A stretch of DNA of 61,446 nucleotides, taken from assembly GCF_009908195.1 (NCBI RefSeq), contig NZ_JAAAHS010000004.1, positions 1-61,446 on the forward strand, given 5' to 3'. The translations under genes and the position numbers were made by a program. The notes below the pieces were generated by a model. It did not search any database. It was not told the origin of the DNA and saw only the letters and a list, made by a program, of their open reading frames with translations. The DNA is from Streptomyces boluensis (GTDB lineage: Bacteria > Actinomycetota > Actinomycetes > Streptomycetales > Streptomycetaceae). How positions within the stretch are numbered: the first letter of the stretch is position 1; every line of letters starts with the position of its first letter. Positions 30,981 through 47,381 of the stretch are shown in pieces.

Positions 30981-31005
30981 AACTCAAGCAACTCAGGCTG
31001 CTCGC

Positions 31006-34905
<3,900 letters not shown>

Positions 34906-35002
34906 TATGCGTCAATCCCTCTCAGGGTTGTAAGTCTGTGGTCTGAAACGGGGGTCTTGGGGCCGGCGGAGCCCAGCAGAACTGGGCTCCGCCAGACTCC
35001 CG

Positions 35003-38485
<3,483 letters not shown>

Positions 38486-38829
38486 GAGGGGGTCCTTCCG
38501 AGGGCTCGGACTCACTACGCGCGTACCGGTCCCATACCGAGCGAGCCCCAAAGAATTCCCACGTCAGGGAGGTTCAGTCGACTCTGCTCAAGTGTGGGCA
38601 TGCCCCTGGTGACGGGCAGGAGGCAGCTAACAGGCAGCGCAAAGGGTCAGTGTAGCCACTCGGCCCACTGATGTCCAGAGCGGGTTTTTTCTCAGACCCA
38701 CGAACACCTCAGAGTCCTACTGTTGTCGTGCCCCAGCGGCAGACCCCTCGCTACTGGGTGCATATCCACACTGCCCTGTTCGTCACCGATCCATGCCTCG
38801 GATCCGGATCGATGTGACGACGCGTCCTG

Positions 38830-38858
38830 AGAATTGCGCGCTGCGTGCGGTTCGTCAA
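38830..38858 (-). promoter_or_regulatory. Candidate rpoB promoter
   Basis: Minus strand TTGACG (38858-38853), a 17-base spacer, AATTCT (38835-38830). The -35 is good and the -10 weak. Position between the rplL hairpin and rpoB supports it. Confidence 0.5.
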
Positions 38859-38974
38859 GGCCCCCCTGCCCAAACCGGGCTGCCACGATCGTCACCACGG
38901 GGGCGCTGGAGGCACAACGAAGATCACCATACTCGGCCGTGCCACCAGTGCAAGGCAGCCGTCACGGCAACGCC

Positions 38975-39008
38975 GAAGGGCGACCACCCCTATGGGTGAT
39001 CGCCCTTC
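38975..39008 (-). terminator. Hairpin after rplL
   Basis: GAAGGGCGA pairs with TCGCCCTTC, then one mismatch, then CACCC/GGGTG around a CTAT loop. It is nearly the same structure as the one after rpoC. With no long T-run it may only partly terminate, dividing rplJL from rpoBC as in other bacteria. Confidence 0.65.
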
Positions 39009-39069
39009 AGTGTGTACGCGTTACAGCGCACGAGCCTTACGGCCCAGAAGAGTCAGAAGACTCTCGAAG

Positions 39070-39459
39070 TCACTTGACCTCGACCGAGGCGCCAGCGGCC
39101 TCGAGGGACTCCTTGGCCTTCGCCGCGGCGTCCTTGGCGACCTTCTCGAGGACCGGCTTCGGGGTGCCGTCGACGAGGTCCTTGGCCTCCTTCAGGCCGA
39201 GGGAGGTCAGCTCGCGCACGACCTTGATGACCTGGATCTTCTTGTCGCCGGCACCGGTGAGGATGACGTCGAACTCGTCCTGCTCCTCGGCGGCCTCGGC
39301 GGCGGCGCCACCAGCGGCACCACCGGCGACGACGACCGGCGCGGCAGCGGCGGCGGTGACGTCGAACTTCTCCTCGAAGGCCTTCACGAACTCGGAGAGC
39401 TCGATGAGGGTCATCTCTTCGAACTGGGCGAGCAGGTCGTCCTGGCTGAGCTTCGCCAT
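39070..39459 (-). CDS. rplL: 50S ribosomal protein L7/L12
   Basis: bL12 forms the stalk that recruits translation GTPases. The 129-residue protein starts [32 protein letters not shown]. It has the Ala/Gly hinge and the C-terminal domain [43 protein letters not shown] lies upstream of the ATG at 39459. Confidence 0.98.
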   Translation of the reverse strand: MAKLSQDDLLAQFEEMTLIELSEFVKAFEEKFDVTAAAAAPVVVAGGAAGGAAAEAAEEQDEFDVILTGAGDKKIQVIKVVRELTSLGLKEAKDLVDGTPKPVLEKVAKDAAAKAKESLEAAGASVEVK

Positions 39460-39572
39460 GGTGGCGGTCCTTCCACTAATTCGGCTGGTGCCGATGTACA
39501 TGTGAGGCGGGCGTACGTTCGGGCCCGCTGCGACCGGCGCCCTAACGGGCGTCAGTCATGACGCGAGCCGAA

Positions 39573-40100
39573 TTACTCGGCACCGCCCTGCTCGGCCTGC
39601 TTGGCACGAAGCGCCTCCGCGGTGCGGACGAACTTCGACGGCAGCGCCTGGAAGACAGAGGCAGCCTGAGACTGCTTGCCCTTCATGGCACCGGCCAGCT
39701 TGCTGAGCAGAACCTCGCGGGACTCGAGGTCCGCAAGCTTCTTGATCTCGTCGGCGGACAGCGCCTTGCCATCAAGGACACCGCCCTTGATGACGAGGTT
39801 GGGGTTGTCCTTGGCGAAGTCACGAAGACCCTTCGCCGCCTCGACCGGGTCACCGGTGACGAAGGCGACAGCCGTCGAGCCCTGAAGGTGCTCGTCCAGC
39901 TGAATCCCGGCCTCATTGGCCGCGATCTTGGTCAGCGTGTTCTTCACCACTCGGTACTGAGCGTTCTCGCCGAGAGAACGGCGGAGCTGCTTGAGCTGCG
40001 CCACGGTCAGTCCGGTGTAAGAGGTAACAACAGCAGCGTTGGAGTCGCGCAGCTTCTGCGTGATCTCTTCGACGGCTGCGACCTTGTCGGACGTCGCCAT
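39573..40100 (-). CDS. rplJ: 50S ribosomal protein L10
   Basis: uL10 anchors the L12 stalk; the L10-L12 complex commonly represses its own leader. The 175-residue protein starts [41 protein letters not shown]. The ATG at 40100 has AAGGAGG about 11 bases upstream; the longer frame runs into the leader. It is followed by rplL after 113 bases. Confidence 0.97.
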   Translation of the reverse strand: MATSDKVAAVEEITQKLRDSNAAVVTSYTGLTVAQLKQLRRSLGENAQYRVVKNTLTKIAANEAGIQLDEHLQGSTAVAFVTGDPVEAAKGLRDFAKDNPNLVIKGGVLDGKALSADEIKKLADLESREVLLSKLAGAMKGKQSQAASVFQALPSKFVRTAEALRAKQAEQGGAE

Positions 40101-40209
40101 GTGCCTCGGCCTCCTTCCGGGGTGATGATCCTCGACTGACCTTTCGATCAGTCGCGTACGCCGGACCGCCTGAATCGGCACGTAGAAGGGGGCGTCTGCA
40201 CAAAACGAA

Positions 40210-40236
40210 ACGCCCCGGCATAGGTGCACGGGGCGT
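40210..40236 (-). terminator. Attenuator-like hairpin in the rplJ leader
   Basis: ACGCCCCG and CGGGGCGT pair, and TTTCGTTTTG follows on the minus strand. Being 110 bases before rplJ and downstream of a candidate promoter, it could be an L10-controlled attenuator; alternatively it is the terminator of the upstream lipoprotein gene. Confidence 0.6.
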
Positions 40237-40374
40237 GAGCTCAACCCGACGGAATCCGTCCAGGAGCACTTCCACAGTCACCTACGCGGGTCGTCCGCAG
40301 TCAGCGGATCCTTCGGCCACCACGTCCTCAGGATGAGAACACAGCAACGACCAGCGGTCTTTGGCTTCCGTGGA

Positions 40375-40404
40375 ACAGTACGCGAACGGGGCCTCGTCGA
40401 GCAA
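40375..40404 (-). promoter_or_regulatory. Weak candidate promoter for rplJ-rplL
   Basis: Minus strand TTGCTC (40404-40399), an 18-base spacer, TACTGT (40380-40375). Both boxes are imperfect. Confidence 0.35.
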
Positions 40405-40448
40405 ATCGCCCCCGGAGACTCCGCCGCGCCTCGCGTTCAGAGGCCGCG

Positions 40449-41166
40449 TTACGACTGCGGCTGCTGCTTCATCAGCTCCTTGACGTTGACCGTGTCACCA
40501 GCCGACGGCTCCTCGGTGGCCACGTCGACGCCGTAGTCGGTGTAGTACACCGTCCGGAAGAACTCACCGGTCTTCATCTTGGCCGCTTCGACCTTCTTCA
40601 CCAGAAGGTCCTCGTCGTCGACCCAGATGTCGATCTTCTCGGTCGGCGTTCTTGGCCGTCAGGTCGGCCACGTCGACGGTGCCGGAGTAGCGCGTGGCCT
40701 CGACGCCGCGTACGGACTCCTCGCCCACGCGCTTCACGTCACCGGAGGCGAGCAGCATCTTCACCGTCTGGTCCGGCGTGGAGCTCTGCATCTGGTTCTT
40801 CAGCGCCGAACCGGCCGCGCCACCCATCTCGGCCAGCGTCTCGTAGTCGTACTCGATCCAGTGCTTACCGCCGGAGCCGGCCGCGAACTTGTCCCCCATG
40901 TTCGCGTAGTAGCCGTTCTTCAGGTAGCGGTAGTCGATCGAGGTGTCGCCGGTCTGCTTCATCGTGCCCTGGGCGCCCATGGTGGTCGTGCCGTCCACCT
41001 TGGCGGAGTCGGCGCTCTCCGTCTTGCTGTCGACCGTACGCAGGGCCGCGAGCGGGTTGAAGCCGCCGCCGTCCTTGCCCTCGCCCTGGCCCGCGGAGCC
41101 GCCACCACAGGCCGCGACGCCGGTCAGCGCGGCGGCGGCCGCGATCGAGGCACAAGTACGCCGCAA
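40449..41166 (-). pseudogene. Frameshifted lipoprotein gene between rplA and rplJ
   Basis: The N-terminal frame gives a lipoprotein signal (SIAAAAALTGVAAC, Cys lipobox) and an outer domain resembling mycobacterial LprG/LppX-type lipoproteins (KMLLASGDVKRVGEESVRGVEATRYSGTVDVADL). Near 40639-40648 an apparent single extra base shifts the frame: the sequence after NAD becomes Arg-rich. One frame over it continues sensibly as EKIDIWVDDEDLLVKKVEAAKMK and later TGEFFRTVYYTDYGVDVA to a TAA at 40449-40451. The start is unclear; TTG at 41166 is possible but lacks a ribosome binding site. Either a real mutation or a sequencing error. Confidence 0.7.
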
Positions 41167-41204
41167 GGTCGTCGGTCGGCTGCACCGTGGCGCACACAAA
41201 AACA

Positions 41205-41239
41205 GGCGGGCCCCGCACCTCGAAGGTGCGGGGCCCGCC
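41205..41239 (-). terminator. Rho-independent terminator after rplA
   Basis: A perfect 16-bp stem (GGCGGGCCCCGCACCT with its complement, loop CGA) is followed on the minus strand by TGTTTTTGTG. It ends the rplK-rplA transcript. Confidence 0.93.
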
Positions 41240-41284
41240 CGGTGGAACGCGTCCGCGACGCGGCTACCGAGGAGTCTCGAGGAC

Positions 41285-42013
41285 TCAGACGGCGGCCGGG
41301 TCCTCCTCGACGAGGAGGTTACGGGTGCGGTTCGAGTCGAGCGGAATGCCGGGGCCCATCGTGGTGGTGAGCGCGGCCTTCTTGATGTACCGACCCTTGG
41401 CGGCGGAGGGCTTCAGGCGAAGCACCTCCTCCAGGGCGGCGGCGTAGTTCTCCACCAGCTTGGTGTCGTCGAAGGACACCTTGCCGATGATGAAGTGCAG
41501 GTTCGAGTGCTTGTCGACGCGGAACTCGATCTTGCCGCCCTTGATCTCGTTGACCGCCTTGGCGACGTCGGGCGTCACGGTGCCGGTCTTCGGGTTGGGC
41601 ATGAGACCACGCGGGCCGAGGACGCGGCCGAGGCGGCCGACCTTGCCCATGAGGTCCGGGGTGGCGACGACTGCGTCGAACTCGTTCAGGCGGTTGCCCT
41701 GGGCGATCTCGGCGATCAGCTCGTCGGAGCCGACGATGTCGGCGCCAGCGGCTTCCGCGGCCGCAGCACGGTCACCGGTCGCGAAGACCAGGACCCGGGC
41801 GGTCTTGCCGGTGCCGTGCGGGAGGTTCACGGTGCCACGGACCATCTGGTCGGCCTTGCGCGGGTCAACACCCAGGCGGAAGGCGACCTCGACGGTGCCG
41901 TCGAACTTGGTCGCGGAGGTCTCCTTGGCGAGACGGACGGCCTCGAGCGGGGCGTAGAACTTGTCCCGGTCGATCTTGGCGTCCGCAGCGCGGAGAGTCT
42001 TGCTGCGCTTCAC
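41285..42013 (-). CDS. rplA: 50S ribosomal protein L1
   Basis: uL1 forms the mobile L1 stalk and often represses its own operon. The 242-residue protein starts with GTG at 42013 ([19 protein letters not shown]). It has [22 protein letters not shown] and [28 protein letters not shown] lies upstream. It follows rplK by 81 bases. Confidence 0.98.
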   Translation of the reverse strand: MKRSKTLRAADAKIDRDKFYAPLEAVRLAKETSATKFDGTVEVAFRLGVDPRKADQMVRGTVNLPHGTGKTARVLVFATGDRAAAAEAAGADIVGSDELIAEIAQGNRLNEFDAVVATPDLMGKVGRLGRVLGPRGLMPNPKTGTVTPDVAKAVNEIKGGKIEFRVDKHSNLHFIIGKVSFDDTKLVENYAAALEEVLRLKPSAAKGRYIKKAALTTTMGPGIPLDSNRTRNLLVEEDPAAV

Positions 42014-42094
42014 TTCTACTCCTGAGGTTCAGGTATGGAGTTCGTGGTCCGGGCCGCGCATGGCCCTGCCACTTCAGGTCAAACGGGGTTGAGG

Positions 42095-42529
42095 TCAGCC
42101 CTCGACCGTGATGCCCATGGAACGGGCGGTACCGGCGATGATCTTCGACGCGGCGTCCAGGTCGTTCGCGTTGAGGTCAGGCATCTTGGTGGTGGCGATC
42201 TCGCGGACCTGCGCCTCGGTGATCTTGGCGACCTTGGTCTTGTGCGGCTCGCCAGAGCCCTTCTCGACACCAGCGGCCTTGAGGATCATCTTCGCGGCCG
42301 GCGGGGTCTTGGTGATGAAGGTGAACGAACGGTCTTCGTAGACCGTGATCTCCACCGGGATGACCCAACCGCGCTGCGACTCGGTCGCGGCGTTGTAGGC
42401 CTTGCAGAACTCCATGATGTTGACGCCGTGCTGACCCAGCGCGGGGCCGACCGGCGGAGCCGGGTTGGCGGCACCGGCCTGGATCTGGAGCTTGATAAGC
42501 CCCGTGACCTTCTTCTTCTTGGGAGGCAT
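42095..42529 (-). CDS. rplK: 50S ribosomal protein L11
   Basis: uL11 forms the GTPase-associated centre and is needed for RelA activation and thiostrepton binding. The 144-residue protein starts [43 protein letters not shown]. The N-terminal prolines that contact thiostrepton are intact. GGAGAG precedes the ATG. Confidence 0.98.
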
Positions 42530-42634
42530 TGCTCTCTCCGGGTCCTAGTGAGAGTGAACCGCCTTCACCCGATCATCCGGATGGAGGCATACCGCACAAC
42601 GATAACGGGTACAGCTGCGCGGCTAAAAACCGAG

Positions 42635-42669
42635 CAGGTCAGACCGGCTTTGGCAGCCCGTCTGACCTG
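42635..42669 (-). terminator. Terminator between nusG and rplK
   Basis: A 10-bp stem CAGGTCAGAC/GTCTGACCTG encloses an inner GGCT/AGCC pairing and is followed on the minus strand by CTCGGTTTTTAG. It separates the secE-nusG and rplK-rplA units. Confidence 0.88.
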
Positions 42670-42699
42670 GTCGGAAGCGTACGGTCCAGAAGTACTGGA

Positions 42700-43554
42700 T
42701 CAGTTCTTCTGGATCTGGTCGAAGCTCAGCTCGACCGGAGTCTCGCGGCCGAAGATCTCGACGAGGCCCTTGACCTTCTTCGAGTCGGCGTTGATCTCGT
42801 TGATCGTGGCCTGCAGCGTCGCGAACGGGCCGTCGGTGACGGTGACCGAGTCGCCCACCTCGAAGTCCAGCACCTGGACCTCGACCTTGCGCTGCGGAGC
42901 GGGCTTGCCCTCGGCCTCGGCGGCCTCGCGGGCGGCCTTCTCCTCGGCCTCGGGGGCGAGCATCTTGACGATCTCGTCCAGGGTCAGCGGGTACGGGTCG
43001 TAGGCGTTGCCCACGAAGCCGGTGACGCCGGGGGTGTTACGGACGACGCCCCAGGACTCGTTCGTCAGGTCCATGCGCACCAACACGTAGCCGGGGAGCT
43101 TGTTCTGACGGATCGTCTTGCGCTCGCCGTTCTTGATCTGCGCGACCTCTTCCTGCGGCACCTCGGCCTGGAAGATGAAGTCCTCGACGTTCAGCGAGAC
43201 GGCGCGCTGCTCGAGGTTGGTCTTCACGCGGTTCTCGTAACCGGCGTAGGTGTGGATGACGTACCACTCGCCGGGGAGGGTGCGGAGTTCCTCGCGCAGG
43301 GCGGCGATGGGGTCGACCGGCTCGGCTTCCTCGGCCTCGACCTCTTCGACGGCTTCCTCGTCCTCGGCGGTCTCGGCGACGACCTCGGCCTCGTCCTCGA
43401 TCTGCACCGCGGCCTCTTCGGCGGGCACGCCCGCCTCGAGGTCGGCAGCCTCGGCCTGGTCCGGCTCCTCGGCGTCCGCCGCCTCAACGATGTCGAGCTG
43501 GTCCTCCACGGACTCCGCCGACTCGATGGCGTCGTTCAGGTTCGGGTCAGACAC
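42700..43554 (-). CDS. nusG: Transcription termination/antitermination factor NusG
   Basis: NusG binds RNA polymerase and links it to Rho or the ribosome. The 284-residue protein starts with GTG at 43554. It has a ~90-residue very acidic N-terminal extension (typical of Streptomyces), the NGN domain ([23 protein letters not shown]...[11 protein letters not shown]) and a KOW domain ([24 protein letters not shown]). AGGAAGAAG lies upstream. It is cotranscribed with secE. Confidence 0.97.
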   Translation of the reverse strand: MSDPNLNDAIESAESVEDQLDIVEAADAEEPDQAEAADLEAGVPAEEAAVQIEDEAEVVAETAEDEEAVEEVEAEEAEPVDPIAALREELRTLPGEWYVIHTYAGYENRVKTNLEQRAVSLNVEDFIFQAEVPQEEVAQIKNGERKTIRQNKLPGYVLVRMDLTNESWGVVRNTPGVTGFVGNAYDPYPLTLDEIVKMLAPEAEEKAAREAAEAEGKPAPQRKVEVQVLDFEVGDSVTVTDGPFATLQATINEINADSKKVKGLVEIFGRETPVELSFDQIQKN

Positions 43555-43631
43555 GGTGGCTGCTTCTTCCTGGATACAGATGGGTGGAACGCGCGAAACG
43601 GGCGCCGATTCCGGCGCCCTCCGCTCGGCTC

Positions 43632-43919
43632 TTAGCCGAAGACGTACTTGACGGCCTGCGAGAAGCCATAGTCAAGCACGGTCACCAGGCCGATCATGAT
43701 GACAACGAAGACAATCACTACGGCGGTGTATGTCGTGAGCTGGCTGCGAGTGGGCCAGACGACCTTGCGGAGTTCCGCGACGATCTGACGGTAGAAGAGC
43801 GCGAGACGACCCAGGGGGCCCTTCTTGCCGCGCTTTCCGCCCTTGCGGGACTTCTTCTTCGACTCAGTCGCCTCGTCCGAAGCATCAGGCGTGTCGATGG
43901 AGCCCACGGCGTCCGTCAC
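43632..43919 (-). CDS. secE: Preprotein translocase subunit SecE
   Basis: SecE clamps SecY in the translocon. The 95-residue protein has a basic N-terminus ([14 protein letters not shown]), the conserved amphipathic helix ([20 protein letters not shown]) and a single membrane helix. It starts with GTG at 43919 preceded by AGGTGAG. It follows tRNA-Trp, the usual actinobacterial arrangement. Confidence 0.97.
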   Translation of the reverse strand: MTDAVGSIDTPDASDEATESKKKSRKGGKRGKKGPLGRLALFYRQIVAELRKVVWPTRSQLTTYTAVVIVFVVIMIGLVTVLDYGFSQAVKYVFG

Positions 43920-44028
43920 TCGTTCTCACCTGATTCCGGGTCGTGGCCGTGCCGCGCCCGGTGGAGCCGCACGGCGGTGCTTTGCAGTACGTACATGCGC
44001 ACACATCCCTGGCGATCGATGTGTGTAG

Positions 44029-44101
44029 CAGGGCCGGAGGGACTTGAACCCCCAACCGCTGGTTTTGGAGACCAGTGCTCTACCAATTGAGCTACGACCC
44101 T
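44029..44101 (-). tRNA. tRNA-Trp (CCA)
   Basis: A 73-base cloverleaf: acceptor AGGGTCG/CGGCCCT, anticodon stem CTGGT/ACCAG with loop CTCCAAA, T-arm with GGTTCAAGTCC. No CCA is encoded; the discriminator base is G. Confidence 0.96.
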
Positions 44102-44285
44102 TTGGTTTTTCCCCAACGTACAGCATCCGCCCAACTGCACGGAGTGTGCAGGGAAGGTGCCGACCGCTGAAGGCCAACGAGGGACGAGTGTACGTGGTCC
44201 CGCGCCCGGCGTCGAACAGAAAGCACCCGGCCGGTGCCGCAAACCTGTGTACCCGGGGTCTTTCCGGTCTGGAACGATGGGGCTC

Positions 44286-45509
44286 ATGAGCGCTGCAACC
44301 TCACCCACCGAACGTCGCATCTCCGCCCGCATCGGCGCGATCTCCGAGTCCGCCACCCTCGCTGTCGACGCCAAGGCAAAGGCCCTCAAGGCCGCCGGCC
44401 GTCCGGTGATCGGCTTCGGCGCGGGCGAGCCGGACTTCCCGACGCCCGACTACATCGTCGAGGCCGCCGTTGAGGCCTGCAAGAACCCGAGGTACCACCG
44501 GTACACGCCGGCGGGCGGGCTGCCCGAGCTGAAGGCCGCGATCGCCGCCAAGACGCTGCGCGACTCCGGATACGAGGTGGAGGCCGCGAACGTCCTGGTC
44601 ACCAACGGCGGCAAGCAGGCCATCTACGAGGCCTTCGCCACCATCCTGGATCCGGGCGACGAGGTCATCGTGCCGACCCCGTACTGGACGACGTACCCCG
44701 AATCGATCCAGCTCGCGGGTGGTGTGCCGGTCTTCGTGACCGCCGACGAGACCACCGGGTACCGGGTGTCGGTCGAGCAGCTCGAGGCCGCGGTCACCGA
44801 GAACACCAAGGTGCTGCTTTTCGTCTCCCCCTCGAACCCGACGGGCGCTGTCTACACGCGCGCGCAGGTGGAGGAGATCGGCCGCTGGGCCGCCGAGAAG
44901 GGCCTGTGGGTCCTGACCGACGAGATCTACGAGCACCTGGTGTACGGGGACGCCGAGTTCAGCTCGCTGCCGGTGGTCGTGCCCGAGCTGCGGGACAAGT
45001 GCATCGTCGTCAACGGCGTGGCCAAGACGTACGCCATGACGGGCTGGCGCGTGGGCTGGGTGATCGGTCCGAAGGACGTGGTCAAGGCCGCGACGAACCT
45101 TCAGTCGCACGCCACCTCCAACGTGAGCAACGTGGCGCAGGCCGCCGCGCTCGCCGCCGTCTCCGGTGACCTGACCGCCGTGGCCGAGATGCGCAAGGCC
45201 TTCGACCGGCGCCGGCAGACCATCGTGAAGATGCTCAACGACATCGAGGGCGTGCTCTGCCCGGTGCCCGAGGGCGCCTTCTACGCGTACCCGTCCGTGA
45301 AGGGCCTGCTCGGCAAGGAGATCCGCGGCAAGCATCCGGAGACCACGGTCGAGCTGGCCGCGCTGATCCTGGACGAGGTCGAGGTCGCCGTGGTGCCGGG
45401 CGAGGCCTTCGGTACGCCGGGCTACCTGCGGCTTTCGTACGCGCTCGGCGACGAGGACCTGGTCGAGGGTGTGTCGCGGATCCAGAAGCTGCTGGCCGAG
45501 GCGCGCTAG
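44286..45509 (+). CDS. aspC: Class I aspartate aminotransferase
   Basis: The PLP enzyme transfers amino groups between aspartate and 2-oxoglutarate. The 407-residue protein starts [19 protein letters not shown]. It has [20 protein letters not shown], the NPTGAVY substrate motif, the Schiff-base lysine in [17 protein letters not shown] and the C-terminal Arg-bearing YLRLSYAL. It is divergent from tRNA-Trp-secE, as in other Streptomyces. A terminator follows. Confidence 0.94.
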   Translation: MSAATSPTERRISARIGAISESATLAVDAKAKALKAAGRPVIGFGAGEPDFPTPDYIVEAAVEACKNPRYHRYTPAGGLPELKAAIAAKTLRDSGYEVEAANVLVTNGGKQAIYEAFATILDPGDEVIVPTPYWTTYPESIQLAGGVPVFVTADETTGYRVSVEQLEAAVTENTKVLLFVSPSNPTGAVYTRAQVEEIGRWAAEKGLWVLTDEIYEHLVYGDAEFSSLPVVVPELRDKCIVVNGVAKTYAMTGWRVGWVIGPKDVVKAATNLQSHATSNVSNVAQAAALAAVSGDLTAVAEMRKAFDRRRQTIVKMLNDIEGVLCPVPEGAFYAYPSVKGLLGKEIRGKHPETTVELAALILDEVEVAVVPGEAFGTPGYLRLSYALGDEDLVEGVSRIQKLLAEAR

Positions 45510-45536
45510 CAGGCACGTATAGCGGCGGTTTTCGTG

Positions 45537-45568
45537 AACGGGCTCCCGGCTGCGGCCGGGGGCCCGTT
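45537..45568 (+). terminator. Rho-independent terminator after aspC
   Basis: AACGGGC/GCCCGTT plus CCCGGC/GCCGGG pair around TGCG and are followed by TCTTCGTTC. It lies 27 bases after the aspC stop. Confidence 0.85.
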
Positions 45569-45652
45569 TCTTCGTTCGGGTCCGTACTCCTTGGAGAGTC
45601 CTTGGCGGAAAGCGGCTTCCGGGACGGCATATCCGTACGGCAGGATCTTGGG

Positions 45653-46669
45653 ATGGAGCGTGTTCGTGACGTCAGCCTGTTGCCCAAAGCCCATCTGCAT
45701 CTGCACTTCACCGGGTCGATGCGGCCCACGACGCTGCTTGAGCTCGCGGACAAGTACGGGGTGCATCTCCCCGACGCGCTGACCGCGGGGCAGCCGCCGA
45801 AGTTGCGGGCCACCGATGAGCGCGGATGGTTCCGCTTCCAGCGGCTGTACGACATGGCGCGGTCCTGTCTGCGGGAGCCGGAGGACATCCAGCGGCTGGT
45901 CCGTGAGGCCGCGCAGGAGGACCTCGCGGACGGTTCCGGTTGGCTGGAGATCCAGGTCGATCCGACCTCGTACGCGCCCCGGCTCGGCGGTCTGATTCCC
46001 GCGCTCGAGGTCATCCTGGACGCGGTGGATTCCGCTTCCCGGGAGACCGGGCTCGGGATGCGGGTGCTGGTCGCGGCGAACCGGATGAAGCACCCGCTGG
46101 ACGCCCGCACGCTGGCCCGGCTCGCGGTGCGGTACGCGGACCGGGGCATCGTCGGCTTCGGGCTCTCCAATGACGAACGGCGGGGCATGGCACGGGACTT
46201 CGACCGTGCCTTCGCCATCGCGCGGGAGGGCGGGCTGCTCGCGGCGCCGCACGGCGGCGAGCTGACCGGGCCCGCCTCGGTGCGCGACTGCGTCGACGAT
46301 CTGCACGCCGCCCGGATCGGGCACGGGGTGCGCGCCGCCGAGGACCCGCGGCTGTTGAAGCGCCTGGCCGAGCGGGGCGTGACCTGCGAGGTCTGCCCGG
46401 CCTCCAATGTGGCGCTCGGGGTGTACGAGAAGCCCGAGGACGTGCCGCTGCGGACGCTGTACGACGCCGGAGTGCCGATGGCGCTCGGCGCCGACGACCC
46501 GCTGCTATTCGGCTCGCGCCTCGCCGCGCAGTACGAGATCGCGCGGGCGCACCACGGGTTCGACGACGCGGAGCTCGCGGAGCTGGCCCGGCAGTCGGTG
46601 CGCGGTTCGGCGGCGCCGGTCGACGTGCGGGAGAAGCTCCTGTCGGGGATCGACGACTGGCTGCGGTGA
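45653..46669 (+). CDS. add: Adenosine deaminase
   Basis: Hydrolytic deamination of adenosine to inosine in purine salvage. The 338-residue TIM-barrel protein has the zinc HxH in KAHLHLHFTGSM and the catalytic His-Gly-Gly-Glu in APHGGELTG (HAGE in many relatives). RIGHGVRA and the metal-binding Asp in LGADDPLLFG complete the site. The ATG at 45653 has AGGAT upstream and matches the usual Streptomyces N-terminus; an earlier in-frame ATG-like start at 45602 is possible. Confidence 0.9.
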   Translation: MERVRDVSLLPKAHLHLHFTGSMRPTTLLELADKYGVHLPDALTAGQPPKLRATDERGWFRFQRLYDMARSCLREPEDIQRLVREAAQEDLADGSGWLEIQVDPTSYAPRLGGLIPALEVILDAVDSASRETGLGMRVLVAANRMKHPLDARTLARLAVRYADRGIVGFGLSNDERRGMARDFDRAFAIAREGGLLAAPHGGELTGPASVRDCVDDLHAARIGHGVRAAEDPRLLKRLAERGVTCEVCPASNVALGVYEKPEDVPLRTLYDAGVPMALGADDPLLFGSRLAAQYEIARAHHGFDDAELAELARQSVRGSAAPVDVREKLLSGIDDWLR

Positions 46670-46679
46670 GCCCGCTCCC

Positions 46680-47285
46680 CTAGGCCGCGGACTCCGTGGC
46701 GATCCCCGCGAGGAGCGTGCGGACAAGACCGGTGGCGAACGTGTCGACGGGCGGCGGCGGGTGCGGCCCGTCCGTGTCGTACGCGAAGGAGCGCTGCGCG
46801 CAGGCACCCAGGAGCAGTGACGCGGCCGCGAAGGTGTCGGCGTGCGCGGCGATGCGGCCCGCCTGCTGTTCCGCCCGCAGGTAGCCGTCGAGGCCCGTGA
46901 TCGGCATGTGCGGGCCGGTGCCCATCTCCCGCAGCGCCTCCTGGTGGCGGTTGCGCAGCTGGGTCTCCGCGTACAGGGAGGCGGCGATCGGGAAGCTCTG
47001 CTCGTAGAAGAGCGCGGCGGCACGGGCGATCTCGACCAAGTTCTCCTCGACGCTCCGGCTGCCCGGGTCGGCGACCAACCGGTGCAGCAGTGGGGAGAGT
47101 TGGGGCAGGCGCTCCTGGAGGACGCTGACGAACAGTTCTTCCTTGCTCGCGAAGTGCTTGTAGAGCGCGGCCTCCGAGCAGCCGGCCGCCTTGGCGATCT
47201 CCTTGGTGGTGGTGCGGGCGAGGCCGATCGTGCGCATCAGCTCGTGGGCTGCCGTGAGGATGCGCTCCCGGGCCGGTTTCTGCAT
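46680..47285 (-). CDS. TetR-family repressor
   Basis: The 201-residue protein has a TetR N-terminal HTH (RERILTAAHELMRTIGLARTTTKEIAKAAGCSEAALYKHFASKEELF). A ligand-binding helical C-domain follows. It is divergent from an NAD(P)-binding protein gene, with two 20-base repeats in the 96-base gap that I propose as its operators, so it probably represses both genes. It is tail-to-tail with add, with 10 bases between stops. Confidence 0.92.
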   Translation of the reverse strand: MQKPARERILTAAHELMRTIGLARTTTKEIAKAAGCSEAALYKHFASKEELFVSVLQERLPQLSPLLHRLVADPGSRSVEENLVEIARAAALFYEQSFPIAASLYAETQLRNRHQEALREMGTGPHMPITGLDGYLRAEQQAGRIAAHADTFAAASLLLGACAQRSFAYDTDGPHPPPPVDTFATGLVRTLLAGIATESAA

Positions 47286-47307
47286 GTGCCCTCCAATCAG
47301 ACTTGAC

Positions 47308-47327
47308 GGGTGAGTGAGTGCTTACCC
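47308..47327. promoter_or_regulatory. Operator-like repeat 1 (imperfect) for the TetR regulator
   Basis: GGGTGAGTGAGTGCTTACCC has the same outer half-sites as repeat 2, with three central differences. It abuts a TTGACG -35-like box for the plus-strand gene. Confidence 0.6.
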
Positions 47328-47343
47328 ACTCTAGAAGGCGCAG

Positions 47344-47363
47344 GGGTGAGTGAACACTCACCC
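47344..47363. promoter_or_regulatory. Operator-like repeat 2 (perfect palindrome)
   Basis: GGGTGAGTGAACACTCACCC is a perfect palindrome of 9-bp half-sites around AA. It is centred 36 bp from repeat 1 and ends 19 bases before the ATG of the plus-strand gene. Its placement fits repression by the divergent TetR. Confidence 0.7.
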
Positions 47364-47381
47364 ACCTTGGGAGGCTGCGAC

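Larger units (their letters stand above)
38486..39069. other. 584-base gap between rplL and rpoB: terminator, rpoB promoter and leader
   Basis: No coding region is supported. On the minus strand it contains the rplL hairpin (38975-39008), a promoter-like pair (38830-38858) and a ~340-base rpoB leader with no open frame of note. Confidence 0.7.
40101..40448. other. 348-base gap upstream of rplJ: likely L10 leader with hairpin
   Basis: No coding region is supported. A candidate promoter (40375-40404) and a strong hairpin followed by T residues (40210-40236) suggest a ~270-base regulatory leader. L10 leaders are common, but I cannot match the consensus fold by eye. Confidence 0.55.

Noticed and set aside
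38486..38551. Longer rpoB beginning at 38551
   Set aside because: The extra residues are not part of known Streptomyces RpoB, and the TTG at 38485 has GGAAGGA at the right distance.
41167..41199. Lipoprotein start at 41199
   Set aside because: This TTG lies in the T-run of the rplA terminator, so it would not be a proper start.
40865..41218. Overlapping minus-strand frame (VCATVQPTDDL...) in the lipoprotein region
   Set aside because: It starts inside the rplA terminator, overlaps the lipoprotein frame and translates to Arg/Gly-rich sequence.
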